Below, one piece after another: positions 12,068 to 17,378 of a DNA stretch of 20,683 nucleotides. Below the pieces are notes generated by a model that searched no databases, had not been told where the DNA came from, and was given only the letters and a program-made list of their open reading frames with translations. The stretch is from a virus, in IMG/VR virus record IMGVR_UViG_3300025769_001076, positions 1-20,683 of that record; one strand, written 5' to 3'. The position numbers were made by a program, and so were the translations under genes. Position 1 is the stretch's first letter. Each line of letters begins with the position of its first letter.

Positions 12068-12970
12068 TTATGAACCTTGAGATCCGTATACACATCTAGG
12101 ATCTGAAAATCCAAAGCTGTATCTCTCTCTAGCTTTGTATCTCATGTTTCCTGTATCGAAATCACCTTCCATGCCAGTAGCAAGGGCAGCTCTTACGAAG
12201 TGTTTAAATCCATTAGGAGCATCAGTTTTAATGAAGTATGCATCTGTATCAGATAAGTAATGGTTAATTGTATAACCATCAGGTAACATACCCATGTTTC
12301 TCATTGCATTAATGTCATTGTCAGCAGTACCAACTCTTAGAGTAGAATTTAAAATTCTATCAGCTACAAATTGAATGTTTACTGGGATGATTAGTTTTCT
12401 TCCCTGCATTGCAACTTTTAGCCCTCTTTCATCGATAAAGCCTGCAATATCAATCATTGCTTGCTCTAATGAGGTTTCGTTCAAGTCAGCGTCAGTAGCA
12501 TTTCTGTTTGAGAAAGTGCCACCTAAAGCAGTTGGGTGAGCAGTGTTTACTAATGAAACACCATCGCCACCAGCAGTTGCGAATGCATTATTTAAAATGT
12601 TCGCTGCTTTTACTTGCTTTGTGTATGCCATTGAACGTGCCAAAGATTTTGTGTAACGAGCCGATAAAGTATCGTACAAGTTGTCTTCGACTGCTTCCTC
12701 AGTCAAACTGAATGCTAATGCAACAGTTTCATGAGAATATCTAGCAGTGAAAGATTCTTGAGCTGTATCAAATTGTACAGCAGAACCTTCCTGCTTGACT
12801 GCAGCTTCACCGAAGCCAACTAACATTACTTCTTCTTCAAAAGCTCTGTCACTTGTTTCTTGGTCAAAAATCTCAGCATGCTCGTTTTCATAACGAGAAT
12901 ACTCCATACCGAACAAGGCGTTAAGGCCAGGTTCTAGCTCTTTCGCGAGTTGCGCTCTATTAATCGCCAT
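12068..12970 (-). CDS. Major capsid protein (HK97-fold, Mu gpT-like type)
   Basis: This 300-residue protein opens MAINRAQLAKELEPGLNALF and has EEEVMLVGFGEAAVKQEGSA, RYSHETVALAFSLTEEAVED (about residues 76-95), then SLARSMAYTKQVKAANILNN, consistent with the N-arm, E-loop and spine helix of an HK97-type coat protein. Later motifs include NTAHPTALGGTFSNRN, GRKLIIPVNIQFVADRILNS and YFIKTDAPNGFKHFVRAALA, as in Mu gpT-like major capsid proteins. The length is typical for a coat protein without a delta domain, in keeping with a separate scaffold gene upstream. It forms the icosahedral shell. A clear ribosome site (AGGAG) stands before the ATG and a strong terminator follows. Confidence 0.9.
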   Translation of the reverse strand: MAINRAQLAKELEPGLNALFGMEYSRYENEHAEIFDQETSDRAFEEEVMLVGFGEAAVKQEGSAVQFDTAQESFTARYSHETVALAFSLTEEAVEDNLYDTLSARYTKSLARSMAYTKQVKAANILNNAFATAGGDGVSLVNTAHPTALGGTFSNRNATDADLNETSLEQAMIDIAGFIDERGLKVAMQGRKLIIPVNIQFVADRILNSTLRVGTADNDINAMRNMGMLPDGYTINHYLSDTDAYFIKTDAPNGFKHFVRAALATGMEGDFDTGNMRYKARERYSFGFSDPRCVYGSQGS

Positions 12971-12979
12971 AATCTACTC

Positions 12980-13564
12980 CTATACGCCTGCAGTTCCAGT
13001 ACCACCGTTCATATCAGAGTTGTTAAGTTTTATAACAAGAACAGAGTTATTAGCCGTAGCGTCATTACTCGGTGTGTCATAAAAATCAATCAACTTCACC
13101 TGAAGTGCTGCAGTAGTATTTTTAGAACTTGAATCAATTTCTACACCAGAAATACCATTAGTGGTAGAACCAGCGCCAAAAACTAGATCACAGTTTTGGT
13201 TTAAATCAGCTGCTACTAGATTGCTTGCTACTGAATCTTGCTGACAAATATATAATTGGTCAGGATCATCAGCAATAAAAGCTATAGCATCACTTGCCGC
13301 TGTACCGTTAGGGAAAGTGTTGTTATATCTAGGCTTGCCTGTGGATGGATCTGTGTAGAAACATCCTAAAAAAATACCTCTAATAGGGTCGCCAGCAGTT
13401 GCTACCTCAATTGATCCGTCAGCCTTTGGCTTAACGGGGTCTCCTGTAAATAATGCGCTTGCGCCACTTGTAATAGAGTATTTAGTCGTACCAGTTGTTC
13501 CACCAGGGGCAGAACCAACTTTAGCTATAGGTCTTAGACCGAAAGCTTGATCTATGTTAGCCAT
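12980..13564 (-). CDS. Probable capsid decoration or stabilisation protein
   Basis: This 194-residue protein begins MANIDQAFGLRPIAKVGSAP, then TTKYSITSGASALFTGDPVK and ASDAIAFIADDPDQLYICQQ. The motif AFGLRPxxKxG followed by YxIxSGxxxxLFxGDPVKxxxDGxIxxA is widespread next to major capsid genes in marine phages and typical of decoration proteins: a beta-rich fold built around a DPVKxxxDG turn. The C-terminal half (DLVFGAGSTTNGISGVEIDS, LQVKLIDFYDTPSNDATANN) is also beta-rich. Its position 9 bases upstream of the coat gene supports a head role. Its AGGAGA ribosome site lies in a hairpin (13569-13590). Confidence 0.75.
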   Translation of the reverse strand: MANIDQAFGLRPIAKVGSAPGGTTGTTKYSITSGASALFTGDPVKPKADGSIEVATAGDPIRGIFLGCFYTDPSTGKPRYNNTFPNGTAASDAIAFIADDPDQLYICQQDSVASNLVAADLNQNCDLVFGAGSTTNGISGVEIDSSSKNTTAALQVKLIDFYDTPSNDATANNSVLVIKLNNSDMNGGTGTAGV

Positions 13565-13568
13565 AGTA

Positions 13569-13590
13569 GTCTCCTAAATTTTTTAGAGAC
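13569..13590 (-). promoter_or_regulatory. Hairpin containing the ribosome site of the decoration-type gene
   Basis: On the minus strand GTCTC (13590-13586) pairs with GAGAC (13573-13569), and TAAA pairs with TTTA inside it around an AAA loop with one bulged G. The 3' arm contains the AGGAGA ribosome site of the 12980-13564 gene. The helix could limit initiation or act as a processing site between scaffold-side and capsid-side messages. No T-run follows, so it is not a terminator. Confidence 0.45.
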
Positions 13591-13606
13591 ATAATGATCT
13601 TACTAA

Positions 13607-14071
13607 TTAAGATTTTTTGCCTCCAAATGTTACTCTGCTTTGCCTTTCCTGATGGATTGGCATAGCTGGATGCTCCTGTTTATGTAGATCATTTTCAATT
13701 GCATTTGTCTTTTCGTTTGTAAGATTACGGAAATATTCATCTCTGTCTTCTTTTACTTCAATAGGACAACGCATTAATAATAATCCACCTATACCTATGA
13801 CACCTTTGTATTTGCCGTCAGCGATAGAAGGTAAATCCAATCTATCGGGATACTCATCATGTTTTACAAACTCATATCCACTTCGTAATCTGCCAATAAT
13901 GTTTTTTTCATCGAGCATACCACGATATTCCGACCTTACCCACCTGTGGTGAAAACCTTCTGGTGGTTCTGGTGCTTCTAGGTTACTTGGAGGAACCCAT
14001 CCCCTCTTTCGTGCATCCTTTTCACGGGTTTCAATATTGCGCGAGGTTTTGTTTATTTTTGTATCAGTCAT
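13607..14071 (-). CDS. Conserved hypothetical protein between scaffold and capsid genes
   Basis: This 154-residue protein begins MTDTKINKTSRNIETREKDA then RKRGWVPPSNLEAPEPPEGF and HHRWVRSEYRGMLDEKNIIG. The motif RxxxWxPPSxLxxPxPPxGxxxRWVRxExxGxxDxxNIxxRLRxGYExV is one I recall from marine phage structural clusters without a known function. The middle has IADGKYKGVIGIGGLLLMRC followed by PIEVKEDRDEYFRNLTNEKT; the end is helical and polar. It could bind the scaffold or coat in assembly. Its ATG directly follows the scaffold TAA (TAA-ATG), so the two are probably translated together. Confidence 0.7.
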   Translation of the reverse strand: MTDTKINKTSRNIETREKDARKRGWVPPSNLEAPEPPEGFHHRWVRSEYRGMLDEKNIIGRLRSGYEFVKHDEYPDRLDLPSIADGKYKGVIGIGGLLLMRCPIEVKEDRDEYFRNLTNEKTNAIENDLHKQEHPAMPIHQERQSRVTFGGKKS

Positions 14072-14983
14072 TTACGCCTCCTTCACGTGTTTTGCGTACT
14101 CTTCAAGTGGCACACCAAGTTTTTTTGCGATAGCTACCTGTGAAGGTGTGAGTCTCACAGTGCGGCGGCCTGTAGCCGATGTTCGAGTAGCAGAAGCAAC
14201 TTTTTGCCTCGGCTTACTTTGATCCTCAAATTTATGAGGAAACTCTTTTCGAATTCTTCGATTGATTTCAGTATAATACTCATCTGAGCTCGAGTCAAAT
14301 CCTTCATTTAATAATTCGTCATGAAAAGACATTGCGGTATAAGTCATTGCCTTATCTTCTCCAAACCATTTATTACCTTCAGCCCACTCTTGAGCTTTAG
14401 GATCAGGTTTAGCCTGTGATTGAGCCTGTGGTTGATTATTCCAAGGTTCTTCAACAGGTTGTTCTTTTTTAATTTCTTGTTGCTCTACTTTTCTTTTACG
14501 TAAACCCAATCTTTCTTTTTCAATAGCTAATTGTGCTATTCTTTGTTGAGCTTCCATTTGTTTTTCAACATCTCCTTCACTCACCGCTTGAGTAAAAGCT
14601 GTTTTTAAAAGCTGTTCCGTTGATTGTAGGCTTTGTTCATCAGAAGCAACTCTTTCTTTAGAAGTTACTTGAGACATAACATTTAAATTTTTATTCTCTT
14701 CTTGAACTTTTTTAGCATATTCAATAGCGGCTTGTTCACGTCTTTCAGCTTCACGCATTTTACGTGTAAGTTTATCAATACGTCTTTTTACCGATTGAGA
14801 ATATTCCTCAAGCTCTTCTTCTTTTGCTTCTTGTTTAGGTTCTTCTTCAACTTGAATTTCAGGTTCTGTAACCTGTTCTTCTTTTTTTTCTTCTTCTTTT
14901 AACTCCACTTCGACGGGATCACCAGAAGTATCTATCGGGACCAGTTTGTCATTTTGTGATTGTACTTGCATAGAATTCTCCAT
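14072..14983 (-). CDS. Probable scaffolding protein
   Basis: This 303-residue protein is highly charged and helical. The N-terminus is very acidic (VELKEEEKKEEQVTEPEIQV), residues about 55-110 form a coiled coil (SVKRRIDKLTRKMREAERRE), a second helix covers about 120-175, and the C-terminus is basic with an IxR-x-F core (NRRIRKEFPHKFEDQ) and TVRLTPSQVAIAKKLGVPLE, a helix-turn-like end that may contact the coat. This composition, length and position between portal and coat genes fit a scaffolding protein, as in P22-like phages where the C-terminal helical end binds the coat. It does not look like a protease, so the scaffold is probably recycled rather than cleaved. Role assigned by features and place, not by a strong family motif. 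Confidence 0.75.
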   Translation of the reverse strand: MENSMQVQSQNDKLVPIDTSGDPVEVELKEEEKKEEQVTEPEIQVEEEPKQEAKEEELEEYSQSVKRRIDKLTRKMREAERREQAAIEYAKKVQEENKNLNVMSQVTSKERVASDEQSLQSTEQLLKTAFTQAVSEGDVEKQMEAQQRIAQLAIEKERLGLRKRKVEQQEIKKEQPVEEPWNNQPQAQSQAKPDPKAQEWAEGNKWFGEDKAMTYTAMSFHDELLNEGFDSSSDEYYTEINRRIRKEFPHKFEDQSKPRQKVASATRTSATGRRTVRLTPSQVAIAKKLGVPLEEYAKHVKEA

Positions 14984-14984
14984 G

Positions 14985-15401
14985 TTACATTATGTTAGCT
15001 GGCAATATATCTCTAGGATCATCAACGACTGCCAGAATCTCATCTTCGTTAATAATACGTAACTCACCACCATCAATCTTTACTCGAGATCCTGCATAGC
15101 GAGTTATTATAACCCAATCACCCTCTTTACACCAAGGACCATCAGGATATCTCTCTTTATCTTTATAACATAAAGATCCAGTCTTTAAGACTTTACAAAT
15201 ATTTGTTGTTATTTGTGACTCTTCTACTGTTTCATCAGTAAGAATAACACCACCTTTTGTTTTACCTTTTAATTTTAAGGGAAATAATACTATTCTCCAA
15301 CCGACAGGCTGAGGAATTTTTTCTAGTTCTTTTTTTTGTTTTTGTTTTTCTGCACCATCCCAAACGTGTTTTGGTACAATTAATTTAGGTTTAGTCGTCA
15401 T
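14985..15401 (-). CDS. groES-like: GroES-like co-chaperonin (Cpn10)
   Basis: This 138-residue protein has the hallmarks of a Cpn10: PQPVGWRIVLFP (about residues 30-41), a mobile-loop region around KTKGGVILTDETVEES (about 47-62) including GGVIL, equivalent to the GroES GGIVL that binds GroEL, then CKEGDWVIITRYAGSRVKID and the final NEDEILAVVDD, matching GroES SESDILAIVEA. It has about 30 extra basic N-terminal residues, a ten-residue insertion (KDKERYPDGP) before the GDWV strand and a C-terminal tail beyond typical Cpn10 (about 97 residues). No GroEL is in the window, so it presumably pairs with host GroEL, as T4 gp31 does for folding the coat. Its location in the head operon, just upstream of the scaffold, suggests capsid folding. 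Confidence 0.92.
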   Translation of the reverse strand: MTTKPKLIVPKHVWDGAEKQKQKKELEKIPQPVGWRIVLFPLKLKGKTKGGVILTDETVEESQITTNICKVLKTGSLCYKDKERYPDGPWCKEGDWVIITRYAGSRVKIDGGELRIINEDEILAVVDDPRDILPANIM

Positions 15402-15588
15402 CGTCTAGCTCCGTTTTCTTCAGCAGGTCCGTGAGTTCCTGTTCAGTTTCTTCAAGACCGCGAAGTTTACCAGTCAAATACCGATATTCGTCCCAATCTT
15501 TTACACCATTGTATATAGCTTCTTTTACAGTGTCTTGTCTATCTTTTAGTTGATTTTTAAAGTAAGTAAATAAATTTTCTATTCGCAT
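15391..15588 (-). CDS. Small helical acidic-tailed protein
   Basis: This 65-residue protein reads as two helices: ENLFTYFKNQLKDRQDTVKE and YRYLTGKLRGLEETEQELTD, ending in ELDDDD. The two-helix hairpin with YxxLxGKLxGLExxExELxxLL resembles small phage proteins found near lysis or head genes in marine phages; no function is known to me. It overlaps the lysozyme gene by 10 bases and the GroES-like gene by 11, so it is embedded in the message joining lysis and chaperone genes. It may simply act with the lysozyme or head assembly. Confidence 0.7.
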   Translation of the reverse strand: MRIENLFTYFKNQLKDRQDTVKEAIYNGVKDWDEYRYLTGKLRGLEETEQELTDLLKKTELDDDD

Positions 15589-16019
15589 GATTTCATTTGG
15601 TCAGCTAATTTTTTGCAACGATTTGGAGTTTGTTTATTCCATTTCGAGTCGAGCATCTCGTAGCTCGCACCAATAAAATTGCTTTCCTGCAGGCATTTCC
15701 ACATGTTACGGAACTTGGACACGCCTGTAGGGCCAAGCTGAAATACCATTTCGGTAATGGTATGTTGAGCAGTTGTAGGCAAATCAGTGACACCATGTTC
15801 TTCCATGAGTGTTCTAGCTTTACCTATTGCAGTGTTTAAATCTTTATCAAATACTTCTTGTAGTTCTTCCTTGGTATATGTTTTACCATCTTCAAAATTA
15901 TCTTCGTGTACTACTTTATGACCCCAGCCTATTGTGCGAAATCCTTCGGTGTCTATGTATACGTGATCTCTAAAGCCTTCGGATAATTTTACGGAACCAG
16001 CTAATTCGTCGTATGTCAC
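15579..16019 (-). CDS. T4-type lysozyme (endolysin, GH24)
   Basis: This 146-residue muramidase cleaves the N-acetylmuramic acid to N-acetylglucosamine bonds of peptidoglycan. The catalytic triad of T4 lysozyme is visible as Glu14 (KLSEGFRDHVY), Asp23 (YIDTEGF) and Thr29 (RTIGWGH). The C-terminal core motif SKWNKQTPNRCKKLADQ matches the T4-type W-x-x-Q-T-P-N-R-A helix. Length fits single-domain GH24 endolysins. There is no signal peptide or anchor, so release needs the holin encoded just upstream. The start codon is GTG at 16019, overlapping the TGA of the holin gene (GTGA), which probably keeps its level tied to the holin. Confidence 0.95.
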   Translation of the reverse strand: MTYDELAGSVKLSEGFRDHVYIDTEGFRTIGWGHKVVHEDNFEDGKTYTKEELQEVFDKDLNTAIGKARTLMEEHGVTDLPTTAQHTITEMVFQLGPTGVSKFRNMWKCLQESNFIGASYEMLDSKWNKQTPNRCKKLADQMKSCE

Positions 16020-16429
16020 TTAGTAAGACCCTTTGCCTTCTCAAAAGTTCTGAGGCCCGATACGCCGAGCATTGAAGTGACAATTGCTAGAAGGGGCCCA
16101 GTTTCTATGGCAGGAGGCACAATATCCATACCTGAAAATTTTGCATACCAATCAATACAGGGAGATAAGATGAACGCGAAAAATAAAGCTAGGGCTCCGC
16201 ACCATCCTATAGCTGGTCGCCAGCCAGCAACGAATACGCTGCGATGGCTGGCTTCCTTTGCATTAACATCTAATTGCTTTTCTGCAAGCTTTTGTTGAAT
16301 GCGTTGCATGATAATTTTTTTATCTAATTTCTCTTCTTCTGATGTATGAATTGAATCTATAACGGAAGCAACTTGTTTTAAAGCTCCGTCTTTACCGCCT
16401 AGTAAACCAGATAACAATCCAAATGCCAT
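16016..16429 (-). CDS. Holin, 3TM/GTA-holin-like family
   Basis: This 137-residue protein has a cytoplasmic-type helical N-terminus (about residues 1-60, with EEEKLDKKIIMQRIQQKLAE), then RSVFVAGWRPAIGWCGALAL and FFAFILSPCIDWY (about 64-95), and a second hydrophobic stretch GPLLAIVTSMLGVSGLRTFE (about 111-130). The WRPAIGW motif and the LxxxLGxxxLRTxEKxKG ending are typical of the 3TM phage holin family (GTA-holin-like). It would form membrane lesions allowing the lysozyme through. ATG follows directly on the TAA of the 39-residue gene (TAA-ATG), and the gene overlaps the lysozyme GTG, so the three genes form one cassette. Confidence 0.88.
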   Translation of the reverse strand: MAFGLLSGLLGGKDGALKQVASVIDSIHTSEEEKLDKKIIMQRIQQKLAEKQLDVNAKEASHRSVFVAGWRPAIGWCGALALFFAFILSPCIDWYAKFSGMDIVPPAIETGPLLAIVTSMLGVSGLRTFEKAKGLTK

Positions 16430-16549
16430 TTAAATAGCTCCTATAATTAGAATTACGATCAAAGCTACAATACCCGCCTTAATCCAATCCTTCATCTTCC
16501 AGTCCGACCATTCTTTCAAATGTGACCATAGATCTTTTAGTAAGTTCAT
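16430..16549 (-). CDS. 39-residue single-span membrane protein at head of lysis cassette
   Basis: This short ORF of 39 residues begins MNLLKDLWSHLKEWSDWKMK and ends with a hydrophobic helix KAGIVALIVILIIGAI. The start has one of the best ribosome sites in the window (AAAGGAGG, five bases before ATG). The stop TAA is directly followed by the holin ATG. An amphipathic Trp-rich N-terminal helix next to a single membrane span suits a small lysis-control protein, such as an antiholin or pinholin-like factor, but that is inference. It is short of usual gene-calling cut-offs and fills an otherwise unexplained 150-base gap. Confidence 0.82.
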   Translation of the reverse strand: MNLLKDLWSHLKEWSDWKMKDWIKAGIVALIVILIIGAI

Positions 16550-16573
16550 AGAACCTCCTTTGTTAAGTTGAGG

Positions 16574-16579
16574 ATTATA
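16574..16579 (-). promoter_or_regulatory. Weak candidate -10 box before the lysis cassette
   Basis: A perfect TATAAT lies on the minus strand immediately after the stop of the 16580-16765 gene and about 25 bases ahead of the 39-residue lysis-associated ORF. No good -35 box is seen at 16-18 bases, and there is no TGn extension. It may be chance in AT-rich DNA, but its position in one of the few gaps is suggestive. Confidence 0.3.
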
Positions 16580-16765
16580 CTATTTTACGCCTTTAAATGC
16601 TACTTTTTTAATTTGCATTCTGCTTGTTTGCCCTTGAGGTCCCGTTCCTTTGTTATCTTTTACTACAAAAGGAGAGTAAACTTTCTCTGCTGTTGAAGCA
16701 ATTTTAGTATTAGGAAATGGGTTTTTTTGAGGGACAATAGTCATTTTTGCATTTTTAAATTTCAT
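16580..16765 (-). CDS. Small basic hypothetical protein
   Basis: This 61-residue Lys-rich protein begins MKFKNAKMTIVPQKNPFPNT and ends TSRMQIKKVAFKGVK. The middle (KVYSPFVVKDNKGTGPQGQT) has a probable beta turn (KGTGPQGQ). I recall similar short proteins after portal genes in marine phages without a known role. Its ATG overlaps the TGA of the upstream gene (ATGA). It may bind the portal or DNA in the virion; this is only inference from charge and position. Confidence 0.65.
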   Translation of the reverse strand: MKFKNAKMTIVPQKNPFPNTKIASTAEKVYSPFVVKDNKGTGPQGQTSRMQIKKVAFKGVK

Positions 16766-17151
16766 TTTCTTGCCTTTCCATAACCGCGTGTAGCTAGTCT
16801 ACCCGCTAAACCACCTTTGGCAGCTTTAACAACTCCTCTGCCCATGAGAATATCTTTTTGTGTAACTTTGCCATCACCTGATAGATCAGGAAACTTGGAT
16901 GCCGAACCACCGTCCTTTGCCATTAATATTATATTACCTTCTTGATCTTTTTTTGTTACACCGTGTGGATTTCCAGGCACTTCTTTTCTTGCTGGAATGT
17001 CTCCACCGTACTTACCTTTTTTCTTTTTTTTAAAAGGCTTTCCTTGCGAAGCTCCTTGTTTTTGTTTCTTTTTTGAAAAAATATTTGGTATAGGATTTTG
17101 TTTACCGCTATACTCTTTTAAAAACTCTTCTTTTGTTTTCTTTTTTGGCAT
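16762..17151 (-). CDS. Basic protein with EF-hand-like loop
   Basis: This 129-residue protein has a very basic N-terminal half (KKKQKQGASQGKPFKKKKKG) and, near residues 89-100, the loop DLSGDGKVTQKD. The spacing D-x-S-x-D-G-K-V-T-x-x-D matches a calcium-binding EF-hand or dockerin loop, with Asp in place of Glu at position 12. It is followed by ILMGRGVVKAAKGGLAGRLA and a basic end. The combination of FPDLSGDGKVTQKDILxGRGVI and a basic tail is one I recall in marine phage proteins near the portal; function unknown. It could bind calcium and the capsid or DNA. Calcium is abundant in sea water, which makes the loop more plausible outside the cell than inside. Confidence 0.7.
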   Translation of the reverse strand: MPKKKTKEEFLKEYSGKQNPIPNIFSKKKQKQGASQGKPFKKKKKGKYGGDIPARKEVPGNPHGVTKKDQEGNIILMAKDGGSASKFPDLSGDGKVTQKDILMGRGVVKAAKGGLAGRLATRGYGKARK

Positions 17152-17156
17152 AATAC

Positions 17157-17378
17157 TTAATGTATAGTGGGTTTTAAAAGATTTAGCAAGTCTCTTCCAT
17201 TATGATTCATAATATTATCATATTCTTGCTCGGTAAGATTATTATGATACAACATTTTTGCTACACCCATCATTGCACCCGCTAAAAGTATCTGTTCTTC
17301 TTGACTTGTAACCGCTGTATCCGAAAAATTCATCAATTCGTTAAAATATTCCTGTAATTTAGTTGTTGCGTTTTGCAT
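17157..17378 (-). CDS. Small helical hypothetical protein after portal
   Basis: This 73-residue protein appears all-helical: TTKLQEYFNELMNFSDTAVT, SQEEQILLAGAMMGVAKMLY and TEQEYDNIMNHNGRDLLNLL. A central E-E-Q-x-L-L-A-G-A-M-M-x-V-A-K helix is recognisable as a type seen after portal genes in marine phages, with no known function. It overlaps the end of the portal gene by 20 bases and is likely translationally coupled. It may bind to the portal or take part in prohead assembly. Confidence 0.7.
   Translation of the reverse strand: MQNATTKLQEYFNELMNFSDTAVTSQEEQILLAGAMMGVAKMLYHNNLTEQEYDNIMNHNGRDLLNLLKPTIH

Noticed and set aside
13597-13618. Inverted repeat ATCTTA/TAAGAT followed by a T-run on the plus strand
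   Set aside because: It is short and AT-only apart from one G-C pair per arm, points in the plus direction where no gene ends, and overlaps a stop codon; likely chance.
14702-14902. Plus-strand ORF ending in a poly-Phe run
   Set aside because: It mirrors the Lys/Glu-rich scaffold coding sequence on the minus strand; the Phe run is the complement of Glu/Lys codons.
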